From assembly GCF_035984545.1 (NCBI RefSeq), contig NZ_JAXCHP010000001.1, positions 1,488,001 to 1,552,000 of the forward strand: 64,000 nt of DNA, in the 5' to 3' direction. A model generated the notes under the pieces. That model was not told the origin of the DNA and did not search any database. It was given only the letters and a program-made list of their open reading frames with translations. The stretch comes from Cryobacterium sp. GrIS_2_6 (lineage in GTDB: Bacteria > Actinomycetota > Actinomycetes > Actinomycetales > Microbacteriaceae). Made by a program: the position numbers and the translations under genes. The first letter of the stretch is position 1, and the number at the start of each line of letters is the position of its first letter. Of this stretch, positions 26,932-35,565 are shown in pieces.

Positions 26932-26954
26932 CAGGCTAAGAGTGCTCTAGCCTG
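26932..26954 (+). promoter_or_regulatory. Palindromic operator of hipBA
   Basis: CAGGCTA, 9 bp, TAGCCTG: a perfect 7-bp inverted repeat between 18 and 40 bp upstream of the hipB ATG. TAGCCT is also -10-like, so repressor binding would cover the promoter. HipB proteins autoregulate by binding such spaced palindromes. Confidence 0.65.
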
Positions 26955-26971
26955 AAAGTAAGGGGACTCGT

Positions 26972-27313
26972 ATGACTCGCCGCACCATCGCTCTTGTGGA
27001 CCAGGCAGCAGATGCGGCGCGCATTCTTGGCACTCAGGTTCGCATCGCCCGGCAGAAGCAGGGTTGGACAGCAGTTCAGCTTGGGGAGAGGTCCGGTGTT
27101 TCCGAGCGCACGGTTCTCCAGATTGAGAGCGGAAGCCCGAGCGTGTCGTTGGGCAACGCCCTGAACGTCGCCGCCGTCGTCGGGGTTCCCCTCTTTGACA
27201 TCACTGACCCGAGAACCTTGTCTCGGGTCAGGGTTTCGATTGAGCAGGCGCTCACGCTCATCCCTTCGAACGTACGGAACCGAAAGGAACCTGGTGTCTC
27301 CACGGACTTCTGA
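26972..27313 (+). CDS. hipB: HipB-type antitoxin, XRE HTH
   Basis: 113 residues with a classic XRE helix-turn-helix (LGTQVRIARQKQGWTAVQLG, ERSGVSERTVLQIESG, SLGNALNVAAVVGVPLF). AAGGGGA precedes the ATG. It overlaps hipA by 20 bp. It should bind the palindrome just upstream and neutralise HipA. The C-terminus past residue 85 is short and unstructured, like HipB. Confidence 0.88.
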   Translation: MTRRTIALVDQAADAARILGTQVRIARQKQGWTAVQLGERSGVSERTVLQIESGSPSVSLGNALNVAAVVGVPLFDITDPRTLSRVRVSIEQALTLIPSNVRNRKEPGVSTDF

Positions 27314-28691
27314 CCTGGCACAGGTCTTCGTGTGGGTGTTTCTTCCTGGTGCTACTGAACCTGTCGTTGCCGGTGTCGTCGCGCCGGCCCGGACCAGTCG
27401 CGGCCTGACGTTCCAGTACGGCGATTCTTACCTCGCTCGACTGGACGCCATCGCGCTCGGGCCTGACCTTGCCCTGGGCGTAGATGTTCACTCAGCACAT
27501 CCTGTGTGGGGCATGCCGCTGACGATCCGTGATTCCATGCCGGACTCGTGGGGGCAGAAGGTCATCCAACACGTTCTTGGCGTGGACTCGGAAACTAGAG
27601 TTCCGGACATCCGCATGATGCTCGCTTCCGGGTCAGATCGAGTTGGCGCGCTCGACTTCCAGGCTGAGTCCCACATGTACGTGCCTCGAATCGGTCAGGC
27701 GAGCTTGGAGATCTTGGCAGACGGGGCCGCGCGTGTTCAGGATGATAAGGATCTCACGGGGGAGCTCCGTCAGGCTGTGCGCAATAGCATGGCGACGCCG
27801 GGCGGTGCTCAGCCGAAGGCGTTTGTTCACGCTGGCGGACGACAGTGGCTTGCCAAGTTCACCGTCCGCACCGACACTGAACCGCTGATCAAGGCGGAAG
27901 CAGCTGCGATCATCCTCGCCGGACAAGCAGGCATCACCGTGCCGCGGCACCAGCTGATCACACTGGGCGCACACGGTGACATTCTGTTGACCGAACGGTT
28001 TGATCGAACGTCGGATGGTGGGAGGCGTCAGGTCGTTTCCGGGTACACGGTCGCGGAATCAACCGACAGAGTCGGCTCCTACCCTGAACTTATTGATCGG
28101 ATGCGTCAACGCGCCGCCGAACCCACACTGGTCGGTCCGGAGATGTTCCGACGACTAGCTTTCCTGATGGCGGTTCGCGCCGACGACGACCACCTCCGCA
28201 ACACATCCGCTTTCTGGGACGGCCACGCGCTTTCGTTCACCCCCGCCTACGACCTCTCCCCGTTCATGGGCGCCGGGACGTCAATGCTGCAGACGCGGAT
28301 CGGGACTGACGGCGACCGGCGATTTGACCTCGGAGCCCTCTTGACTCACCGCGCGTCGTACGGGCTGTCCGAGCCGGAAGCAAGCGAGATCATGAACAGT
28401 GTGATCTCGGCGGTTGACGATGGCCGGCACGACGCCGCCGAGCAGGCAGGGATGACGAGCACCGAACGCCGCCTGTTCTTCGGAGCACTACTTCGACCAG
28501 AAATCGTGGAAGGGCTGCCCCAGAACATCCTGATCAGTCGGGAAGTGGGGTTTGACCCGGGGGAAACGGTGGCGAGGCAGCAGGTCACATCGCCGCCCAG
28601 TTCACAGGGTCGGTGCGGAAAGCCGCGGGGCAGCGGTAAAGGGCCTTGCCGGAGGCTAGTTGGATTGGACGGCTGCCCGTACCACGGCTGA
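27294..28691 (+). CDS. hipA: HipA-type serine/threonine kinase toxin
   Basis: HipA kinases phosphorylate glutamyl-tRNA synthetase or similar targets and cause persistence. GTG 27294 follows AAAGGAAC at good spacing. The HipA N1 region (VWVFLPGATEPVVAGVV, PLTIRDSMPDSWGQKVI) precedes the kinase-like domain with GGAQPKAFV (P-loop), the catalytic ADDDHLRN segment (family NxDxHxxN) and the metal-binding DLSP in FTPAYDLSPF. All key residues are present, so it is likely active. 465 residues, slightly longer than usual, with a basic cysteine-containing tail. Confidence 0.88.
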   Translation: MSPRTSDLAQVFVWVFLPGATEPVVAGVVAPARTSRGLTFQYGDSYLARLDAIALGPDLALGVDVHSAHPVWGMPLTIRDSMPDSWGQKVIQHVLGVDSETRVPDIRMMLASGSDRVGALDFQAESHMYVPRIGQASLEILADGAARVQDDKDLTGELRQAVRNSMATPGGAQPKAFVHAGGRQWLAKFTVRTDTEPLIKAEAAAIILAGQAGITVPRHQLITLGAHGDILLTERFDRTSDGGRRQVVSGYTVAESTDRVGSYPELIDRMRQRAAEPTLVGPEMFRRLAFLMAVRADDDHLRNTSAFWDGHALSFTPAYDLSPFMGAGTSMLQTRIGTDGDRRFDLGALLTHRASYGLSEPEASEIMNSVISAVDDGRHDAAEQAGMTSTERRLFFGALLRPEIVEGLPQNILISREVGFDPGETVARQQVTSPPSSQGRCGKPRGSGKGPCRRLVGLDGCPYHG

Positions 28692-28839
28692 GGGAGCCAC
28701 GAGGTTGCCGGCGCCCGCTGTACGTTCGCCGCCACCATTTCACAACCGTCGCCACATCAACAGCCTGAGCGGCGCGGTCGCGAAGTAGAGCGCCCGCACC
28801 AAAGTTCGCATCGGGTCGAGCGCTCTCTTTCGGATGCCG
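28692..28839. other. Short intergenic region after hipA
   Basis: GC-rich, with no clear terminator hairpin and no gene. Confidence 0.3.
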
Positions 28840-28953
28840 CTAGTTCTTTGAGGGTTGCGTGGGCTTCCGAGCATGGCGCACACGACGGATCGTGTAACCG
28901 ATGAGAGGGATGCAGGCGGTGATCGCGAGTGCGATCACATAGTTCGGAACCAT
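28840..28953 (-). CDS. 37-residue single-pass membrane protein
   Basis: ATG 28953 with AGAGGG about 6 nt upstream; the protein starts MVPNYVIALAITACIPLIGY and ends with a basic tail (TIRRVRHARKPTQPSKN). One membrane helix with positive-inside C-terminus. The ribosome site and sensible topology argue for a real small protein; the function is unknown. It could be a type I toxin-like peptide or a membrane-complex subunit. Confidence 0.5.
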   Translation of the reverse strand: MVPNYVIALAITACIPLIGYTIRRVRHARKPTQPSKN

Positions 28954-29175
28954 GCGTTTCCCTCTTTTCCTACCAGCGGAGGAGCTGGGTGTGCGTGCAC
29001 ATTACTCGCGGATGCAGACGGAGGGTGATGTTGAAGCCGGCTGGCTAGGTGGGAGTCCAGCCAAGCCCGCCACCTAGCTTTGGCCAGCGGCCAGCCTGTT
29101 CGCCGGTGCGGCCTTACCTCGCCCTACTGCTAACGGACCTCACCGCCTAGTGCCTTTGACCGTGAATCGAACGCA

Positions 29176-29622
29176 TTACCGCTGCGATTCTAGTTCAGTT
29201 GCGTACTTCGTGGTTTCACCCTCAGTCCATACGGCGACGACATAGGTGAGGTAGGGCTTCACCTTGTCCCATTGCATAAAGTAAGAGGGCAGTCCCGAAG
29301 CGGTCTCGGAGCGATGATCGTCCCTGGGCTGCGTCCAGCCATTCGCTGCCAGTGCGTGCGAGTAGAAGGCGATGACCTCGCGTTGTGTGTGCGTTGTCGT
29401 CCCGGATATACCGGTCCTGGCCACGTCGCCACCATCGAGCCCGAATTGAACCCGTCCGGGGACGTCATTGGTCTGGACATCGGTGCTGCCGGGGTAGGCG
29501 AGTGCGGCTTCGGGTTGTTTGGCCAGACTGTCGATGGATTGTCCGGGTACGCAGCCAGTCAGGAGGAGCAAGCACATGCTGGCTGCGGTCACCACACTCA
29601 GGAACCGTGATGCTCTGCGCAC
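29176..29622 (-). CDS. Lipoprotein of unknown function
   Basis: 148 residues. Signal peptide with lipobox LLTGC (Cys near residue 23), followed by PGQSIDSLAKQPEAALAYPG and GTTTHTQREVIAFYSHALAA, then WTQPRDDHRSETASG. The YPGS...FY...L...GW pattern is shared with many actinobacterial lipoproteins that are not characterised. A second lipoprotein gene lies upstream on the same strand, 105 bp away. Confidence 0.7.
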   Translation of the reverse strand: MRRASRFLSVVTAASMCLLLLTGCVPGQSIDSLAKQPEAALAYPGSTDVQTNDVPGRVQFGLDGGDVARTGISGTTTHTQREVIAFYSHALAANGWTQPRDDHRSETASGLPSYFMQWDKVKPYLTYVVAVWTEGETTKYATELESQR

Positions 29623-29726
29623 TGTTCTCCTTCTCTCTGGTTAGCGTCGTGGGTGTCGCAGCGGTGGGTGGCGGTCGTCGTCAGGAGGCGGCGCCGACGA
29701 CGATGATCTCGTAGCCGCGGGACGCG

Positions 29727-30326
29727 TCATTCCATCACGAGGAGTTCAAATCCTCGGCTTGCAGCCCACGCCTGAGCGTCGGTGACGATCGAGTTCTTGT
29801 CTGGGGTGAACATGATTCCCGTTGAGTCCTTGTTTGAGGCCAACGTTACCCATCCGTCGATGCCGGGGCCGCCCGGGTTTGGGTAGCTCGTTGCACGAGT
29901 GACGACGATGATGCCTTTGCCGGTCGCGTCCCCCTCGGCGCTGATCGCATTGTGGACCGCAGTTGTCGCGGAAGCGTAGGCACTGGGCATCGCCAAGATC
30001 GTCGTCGAAGGACTTATCGCAGCCCTAACCTCAGCCACCACAGCAGCCGGTAACGGCTGCTTCGGGTCGATCGACACGACTGTGCCGTCGCCCATCGTGT
30101 AGTCCTTCGGCGCGTTCTGCGCCAGGATCTGCTTCTCGAACTCGGAGAGCTTCCCGTCGCCGTTGGTGTCGCCGGGGATCGCGGTCGGTGTTGGGGTCGC
30201 GGTGACCGGCGCTGGGCCACCATTCGATATCAGAGAAAGGCCGCCGCCGGCGCTGCACCCGGCGAGCCCTGCCACCAGGACCAGCGCTAAACCTGCGCCG
30301 AGGATCGTGCGTCTGCGAGTGACCAT
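29727..30326 (-). CDS. Lipoprotein with EF-hand-like loop
   Basis: ATG 30326 follows GGGGGG at suitable spacing. 199 residues: signal peptide RRRTILGAGLALVLVAG ending in lipobox LAGC, a Pro/Thr linker, then DTNGDGKLSEFEKQIL, a canonical 12-residue EF-hand/dockerin-type calcium loop (Asp1, Asn3, Asp5, Lys7, Glu12-like). The rest (TILAMPSAYASATTAVHNAI and following) is not recognised. The leader upstream is duplicated at 11.6-11.8 kb. Confidence 0.75.
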   Translation of the reverse strand: MVTRRRTILGAGLALVLVAGLAGCSAGGGLSLISNGGPAPVTATPTPTAIPGDTNGDGKLSEFEKQILAQNAPKDYTMGDGTVVSIDPKQPLPAAVVAEVRAAISPSTTILAMPSAYASATTAVHNAISAEGDATGKGIIVVTRATSYPNPGGPGIDGWVTLASNKDSTGIMFTPDKNSIVTDAQAWAASRGFELLVME

Positions 30327-30506
30327 GTTCTGTTTCCCCCCGAATATTGGTGCCCGTTCACCGTATCGGGTGGCGGGATGCTGCTCTGTCGCCCGACACA
30401 TGCGCGGGGCTACACCAAGACGCGAACCCACCCGCATCCCAGTGTTCCCGGGCCATAGAGCCCCTGACCCCCCATTTAGGCCGTCAGCCCCTTCTCACTT
30501 AGACCC
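30300..30506 (-). repeat. Conserved leader block, copy 2
   Basis: Homologous to 11620-11820. It contains the CCGCGCATGT element, a GGTGAAC box, GGGGGGAAACAGAAC and the ATG of the lipoprotein. Conservation of the non-coding part suggests a functional 5' leader. Confidence 0.6.
30398..30407 (-). promoter_or_regulatory. CCGCGCATGT element before the EF-hand lipoprotein
   Basis: Exact 10-bp element 72 bp upstream of the ATG at 30326, oriented toward the gene. Confidence 0.5.
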
Positions 30507-30899
30507 AATCATTTTTGTAGGTGATTCTGCCAGGAATCATTACTATCCAGATGGATCGCCTTCTGCTTTGCCAATGGCTCGTGAGCTACCCGGGCACGAT
30601 GGATGGGTGCCCAAAGTTGAACAGTGGTCGTTGATTGGGCGCCTTCATCTGATCGAAGGCATCGAGCGTCGCTAGATTGCCAGACGGATAGACCGGCGGT
30701 CGCGAAGTGGCCACGTCAGACAGGCCGCCCTAATATGACTCGATCGTGTCTTCCGGGGAAGCGCGTGACGCGAATCCGGAGACACCCACGCTGCTCTCTC
30801 GGAACAGACGAATCCCGGTGACGGTTCAGGCCCACCGATTCGGCTGGCCCGGTTCCATCAGGTGGTCTGGGGAGTGCTCATCGCTCAATGCATCTGAAA
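30507..30899. other. Intergenic region with a possible gene remnant
   Basis: On the + strand a frame ending at 30675 reads IIFVGDSARNHYYPDGSPSA then WVPKVEQWSLIGRLHLIEGI, which looks like genuine protein sequence without a start; perhaps the tail of a lost gene. The rest holds nothing recognisable. Confidence 0.3.
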
Positions 30900-31472
30900 T
30901 TAAGCCATTTTGAACTCTTGTGGCAGAGAAGTCCGATTCTCCAGAAATTGACGCCAACGTGCCCGTGGGCCTCCTGAGTAGCGCCGCCAAGGTCCCCGAC
31001 GCTCCCGCCGTAAGGAAACGTATCTTCCCGTTCGAATGTCCCGCAACCATGCCCGACCATGCGAGTCATGAAAATACACATACGAGTACGAGTCGTTCGA
31101 GTGACGCTCCAATCTCAAACGAAAGCTCATCTGCGTGCCTGGCCGCAAAACCCAACTGCCATCAAACTTCAGCGGTATTCGATAACCGACATTTGGCTGA
31201 CGGACGATCAGATATGCGAGTGGGACCGGCGTATCGCCTGCGTTGAAGAACTCGAACTTTGCCGTGGAGTAGTCCCCCATGTTGGTGGTACTCACGATGT
31301 ACGCGGTGAATCGATCCGCCTCGGACCGCGACGTACGGCGCCGATCCGCCTGAAACAGGAGGAAGGCCCAGAGGAGCGCTCCTACCGTTGCTATGGCTCC
31401 AATCCATTCCGCGACGCTTCCGAGTTGCAGAGTCCCGAACAGCTCCCCTAAACCCTTCAGAAATTCGTCCAT
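30900..31472 (-). CDS. Hypothetical membrane-anchored protein
   Basis: 190 residues with one N-terminal membrane segment (GAIATVGALLWAFLLFQADRR) after a short amphipathic stretch, followed by a soluble domain rich in aromatic residues with beta character (FEFFNAGDTPVPLAYLIVRQ, YSYVYFHDSHGRAWLRDI). The layout (membrane helix, RR..., then a domain with NxGxxPV) resembles actinobacterial proteins of unknown function whose soluble domain faces the cytoplasm. It lies divergently from the SOS box and DnaE paralogue. No function can be assigned. Confidence 0.65.
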   Translation of the reverse strand: MDEFLKGLGELFGTLQLGSVAEWIGAIATVGALLWAFLLFQADRRRTSRSEADRFTAYIVSTTNMGDYSTAKFEFFNAGDTPVPLAYLIVRQPNVGYRIPLKFDGSWVLRPGTQMSFRLRLERHSNDSYSYVYFHDSHGRAWLRDIRTGRYVSLRRERRGPWRRYSGGPRARWRQFLENRTSLPQEFKMA

Positions 31473-31789
31473 TGTCTCAAGCTAGCGCCTGTGTCACGGC
31501 GCACTAATCCTGTTCTTGCTCGGTCGATTGGCGCACGCTCGGCAGGATCGTCGGCTCACCGTTGATTTCACAGGTAGCATTTCGGACCTAGCCAGTCTTT
31601 TCACTGACGAGCAGATATCGCAGCACATCGAACCGGCGTGTCGTGAAGTGACGATCGACGCTTGCGCTCAGATAACTCATCGGAACACCGTCCGCTGTAC
31701 AGAGCTCTGCGAAGCCTCGTGGCGTGACAGCCGCCCCATCGCCGATTGCAGAAAGTGCCCTGTCAGTGGTCGACTCTACGCTTCAATAA
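31473..31789. other. Non-coding region between divergent genes
   Basis: No supportable gene. Open frames here are out of register with any family motif. Confidence 0.3.
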
Positions 31790-31805
31790 TCGAACGCATG
31801 TTCGA
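31790..31805. promoter_or_regulatory. SOS (LexA) box
   Basis: TCGAACGCATGTTCGA matches the Gram-positive/actinobacterial LexA consensus (CGAACRNRYGTTCG) exactly in both half-sites. It lies about 285 bp upstream of the DnaE-paralogue start and 318 bp from the divergent membrane-protein start. The distance is long for either gene, so the regulated transcript may include a lost gene. Confidence 0.6.
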
Positions 31806-32090
31806 TTTTCTCAAAGAATGGAGTAGCCACTTGTCATCGACCGCAACATCCCACACGACCAGGTGGCGCGCCACCCTCCGCATGCCTGCGACGATTCGGC
31901 GGAGTGTTCTTCAAACCGCTGACGTCGGGCGCCTCACTGTTTACGCCGCGCCCGGCATCCCACCACGAAGTTCAGCGGGAGAGAGCGCAAACCTTCGGCC
32001 ACAACTCGGATTCCACATGGACCGGAGAACGACGCGTTGCAGCGACGGCCAAGTTCTCGCCGATGCGTTGACATGGACTTCCAGCACCGC
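31806..32090. other. Gap between SOS box and DnaE paralogue
   Basis: A + strand frame ends in TGA at 32092-32094, overlapping the ATG at 32091 as ATGA, as if an upstream gene had been coupled to dnaE. The residues before it (RSSAGESANLRPQLGFHMDR) are not recognised as ImuB, the usual partner of DnaE2. Probably a degraded gene. Confidence 0.3.
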
Positions 32091-35000
32091 ATGAGCTTCC
32101 CGCACCTCCACACAGCCTCCGCATGCTCCACCCACTACGGCGTGACGATGCCGGCCACCCTCGTCGACCAGGCGGTCGAACAAGGTTCCACGTTCCTCGC
32201 GCTCACCGACCGTGACCGGCTTTACGCCGCTGTGAAACACGTCCGCGCGTGCGTCGCCCGCGGCATCCGCCCCGGGCTCGGCGCCGAACTCGCTGTCCAC
32301 GATGATGAGCACCGGGCGCTCGGCCGGGTCACCGTCCTCGCCCACGGCATCGGCGACGGCCGCGGGTACGCCGCGCTCTGCCGCGCCGTGAGCTCCGCGC
32401 ACGAGAAGGGCCGGGTGCCGAGCGTCGACCGCCGGCGGCTCGCTGAACTCGCCGAGGACCAGACGCTCACCATCCTGCTCGGCCCGCTCTCTGACGTCGG
32501 CGCCGCCGTCGAACGACGGGACAGCCCGGAATCCGTCGCCCGGCTCCGCGCGTGGCTCCGAGTGATGCCTGCCGGATCCTTGCGCCTCGAAGTCGTCTGC
32601 CACCTCGCGGAGCCCGGGATGCCTGGCTCCGTCGCCCCCGCCACCCGGATGCTGAGCCTGGCGGAGGACACGGGGACACCGGCGGTATTCACCAACGCCG
32701 TCCGCTACGGGACACCCGACGACGCGGCGACCGCCGACCTCGCAGATGCCACACGGCTCCTCACTCCGCTCGCACAGCTGACGCAGCCCATGTCGAACGG
32801 GCAGGCGTACCTGAAAGATGCGAGGCAGATGCGGCAGGTGGCGCGGATGGTCGTCGACGCCGGCGCGCACGAGACGGACGCTGTCGACCGTCTGCTCGCG
32901 GAAACCGAACGCGTCGCCGACCTCTGCACGCTGGATCCGGCGTCAGACATCGGCCTTGGCACCCCACGGATGCCGGAAGCCTCAGTCATCGGTGTCGTCG
33001 GCGACCCGGTAGCTGAGCTGTGGCGGCGGACCCGAGCCGGCATCGACGACCGGTACGCGGGGACCAAGCTCGTGGCCGCGGCCCACACCGAGCTCGAACA
33101 CGAGATGAAGACGGTCGAGTATCTGGGGTTCGCCTCATACTTCCTTACCGTGGCCCGTGTCGCAGACCTGATCCGAGGCATGGGCATCCGAATCCAGGCC
33201 CGCGGTTCCGGTGTCGGCTCCGTCCTCAACTACGCGCTCCGCACCTCCTCCGTTGAACCGATCGCGAACAGCTTGATCTGGGAGCGGTTCCTCTCCCCCG
33301 AACGTCAGACGCTGCCTGACATCGACCTTGACGTCGAATCGAGCCGCCGGCACGACATCTACCGGGAGGTGTTCAAAGTCTTCGGCGCCGACCGGGTGTC
33401 CCTCATGTCGATGACGAACGCGTACCGCGGGCGCGGCGCCGTCCGCGACGCCGGGCTCGCCCTTGGGATGCCGGAGGAGCAGGTGGCGGCGATCGCGAAA
33501 CAGATGTGGCGGTTCAACGCCCGTGATTTCCGCCGGGCGCTTGAAGAGAAGCCGGAGCTTGCGGAGCTCGCGGCTGAAGTCCGGCAGTCACAGCAGCTGA
33601 ACCAGCTCGTGGACCTGACGGCGAAGCTTGACCGACTCCCCCGGCACATCTCCGTCCACCCGTGCGGCGTCATTCTCTCGGACACGTCGTTGCTCGACCG
33701 GACACCGGTGCAAGCGTCGGGCATGGGTCTTCCAATGTCCCAGTTCGACAAGCACGACATGGACCCGATGGGTCTGATCAAGCTCGACATCTTGGGCGTT
33801 CGGATGCAGAGTGCGATGGCGTTCGCTGTCGAGGAGCACCGGCGGCTCACCGGCGAGCACATCGACCTCGACCGGGTCCCTCTCGACGATGAACCGACCT
33901 ACGAGCTGCTGCGCTCCACGCGCACGCTCGGAGTCTTTCAGCTCGAGAGCCCCGGCCAGATGGAATTGGTCGGGAAGCTGCAACCGCGCGAGTTCAACGA
34001 CCTGACCGTAGAGATCTCGCTGTTCCGCCCGGGCCCGATGCAGAACAACATGCCGCTGCAGTATCTGATGGCGCGCCACGGGGAGGTCGCCCCCGACTTC
34101 ATGGACCCACGGTTCAAACCGTTCCTCGAGGAGACAAACGGGGTCGTCGTGTTCCATGAGCAGGTGATGCGGCTCTTCGACGAGCTGACCGGCTGCGGGA
34201 TGGGCAAAGCCGACGTGTTCCGACGGCACCTCGGGAAATCTGACGACCTCGCGGAGATCGAGACGTACGTCCGGGAGCGCGCCGCGGACCGCGGGTTCGA
34301 CCAGAAGGTCATCGATCGCGCGTGGACCGTGCTCGCCGGGTTCGGTAGCTTTGGGTTCGCGAAAGCGCACGGCGCCGCGTTCGCCCTCCCCACGTACCAG
34401 AGCGCGTGGCTGAAAACCCATCACCCGGCCACGTTCTTCGCCGGGCTCCTCACCCACGACCCGGGCATGTGGCCGAAGGACTTGATCGTCGTCGAAGCCC
34501 GGAACCTCGGCGTACCCATCCTCGGGCTCGACGTCCAAAGGTCAGCTCTCGACTATCGGGTGGAGGAACTCGACGACGGCCAGCTCGCCATCCGACTCGC
34601 ACTGCCCGAGCTCGCGGGTTCCACGGTCACCGAACGGCAGCGGATCGCCGAGCATCAACCATTCACGTCGCTGCAGGACTTCCGCGACCGTGTCCGGCCC
34701 CGCCGGCGCACCTTCGAAGCGCTCGCCCGCGTCGGAGCGCTCGACTCGTTCATCGGCTACGACCGAGGCCGCCGCGGCGACCTCCTGGCCCACATCCAAG
34801 GTCTCGGCGGCCGGGCGCTACCCGTCGGCCCCGACCAGCTGGCGTTCGACATCGAACTGCCGCTCCCCGACTTCTACCGCGCCGTCACCTCACTCGACCT
34901 TCGCGGCCGCACGCAAACGGACTTGGAGCTACTTGATCTCAGGCTCGCGGTCAACGACCATCAGATGACCCGGTTCCACCCGCTGTTCAAGGAACTCGGG

Positions 35001-35402
35001 GTGACGCCGGCGTCGCAGCTGATCAACCTGCCCGGCGGCACCGAAGTCCTGGTCGCCGGCGTCCGCCGTGCGACGAACACCCCGCCGATGCGGGACGGCC
35101 GGCGTACCGTGTTCGTCTCGCTGGACGATGGCAGCGGACCGGTATCCAACGTCGTGTTCTTCCACGACGCCCAAGCTCAGATCGGCGCGCCCGTGTTCCG
35201 CACACACTACGCGTTGATTCGCGGCCGGACACGGCGGACCGGTGCCCGCGGTGTCTCAGTGACCGGTGAGCAGATGTGGGATCTGCTTGAGGTGGCGTCG
35301 AAGGTTCGGGCGCGGAAGGCTGGGGAGGAGAAGGCTGCAGATCAGGCTGCTGTGGCCGCGGCGGCTGCCGACAACGTCATTCAGATGTGGCGTTACGCCT
35401 AA
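32091..35402 (+). CDS. DNA polymerase III alpha paralogue (DnaE2-like)
   Basis: C-family replicative-type polymerase, 1103 residues. PHP domain at the N-terminus (FPHLHTASACSTHYGV, FLALTDRDRLYAAVKHV, RPGLGAELAV); the second PHP metal His (TDH) is Arg here, so PHP proofreading is unlikely. Polymerase catalytic Asp pair in LPDIDLDVESS and third Asp in GLIKLDILGV are intact. Also SGVGSVLNYALRTSSV, FGSFGFAKAHGAAFALPTYQ and a C-terminal OB-fold. It resembles the second actinobacterial DnaE copies linked with mutagenic repair rather than the main replicase. No imuA/imuB neighbours are visible. ATG 32091 starts just before the HLH motif; ATG 32073 is an alternative; neither has a ribosome site. Confidence 0.85.
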   Translation: MSFPHLHTASACSTHYGVTMPATLVDQAVEQGSTFLALTDRDRLYAAVKHVRACVARGIRPGLGAELAVHDDEHRALGRVTVLAHGIGDGRGYAALCRAVSSAHEKGRVPSVDRRRLAELAEDQTLTILLGPLSDVGAAVERRDSPESVARLRAWLRVMPAGSLRLEVVCHLAEPGMPGSVAPATRMLSLAEDTGTPAVFTNAVRYGTPDDAATADLADATRLLTPLAQLTQPMSNGQAYLKDARQMRQVARMVVDAGAHETDAVDRLLAETERVADLCTLDPASDIGLGTPRMPEASVIGVVGDPVAELWRRTRAGIDDRYAGTKLVAAAHTELEHEMKTVEYLGFASYFLTVARVADLIRGMGIRIQARGSGVGSVLNYALRTSSVEPIANSLIWERFLSPERQTLPDIDLDVESSRRHDIYREVFKVFGADRVSLMSMTNAYRGRGAVRDAGLALGMPEEQVAAIAKQMWRFNARDFRRALEEKPELAELAAEVRQSQQLNQLVDLTAKLDRLPRHISVHPCGVILSDTSLLDRTPVQASGMGLPMSQFDKHDMDPMGLIKLDILGVRMQSAMAFAVEEHRRLTGEHIDLDRVPLDDEPTYELLRSTRTLGVFQLESPGQMELVGKLQPREFNDLTVEISLFRPGPMQNNMPLQYLMARHGEVAPDFMDPRFKPFLEETNGVVVFHEQVMRLFDELTGCGMGKADVFRRHLGKSDDLAEIETYVRERAADRGFDQKVIDRAWTVLAGFGSFGFAKAHGAAFALPTYQSAWLKTHHPATFFAGLLTHDPGMWPKDLIVVEARNLGVPILGLDVQRSALDYRVEELDDGQLAIRLALPELAGSTVTERQRIAEHQPFTSLQDFRDRVRPRRRTFEALARVGALDSFIGYDRGRRGDLLAHIQGLGGRALPVGPDQLAFDIELPLPDFYRAVTSLDLRGRTQTDLELLDLRLAVNDHQMTRFHPLFKELGVTPASQLINLPGGTEVLVAGVRRATNTPPMRDGRRTVFVSLDDGSGPVSNVVFFHDAQAQIGAPVFRTHYALIRGRTRRTGARGVSVTGEQMWDLLEVASKVRARKAGEEKAADQAAVAAAAADNVIQMWRYA

Positions 35403-35565
35403 CCGTCTGAATCCGGTTATGTCCGGTCGGTCCACCCTCCAGTTGGGATGAAGGTCTGCCTGCTCTGCGGCGGGAGGACGGCCAGCAAGCCGTCCATCGG
35501 TCCATTCCCACCGCGCACGGCAATACATGGATTTTATGAATTCGTACCAATTTCATGGATTCCTT

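Noticed and set aside
30327..30420. c-di-AMP riboswitch in the lipoprotein leader
   Set aside because: GGTGAAC and a G-run recall such leaders, but the core helices and conserved boxes could not be matched by eye.
31516..32094. ImuB C-terminus upstream of the DnaE paralogue
   Set aside because: The frame overlaps the dnaE start in a coupled way, but none of its residues resemble Y-family polymerase or ImuB sequence.
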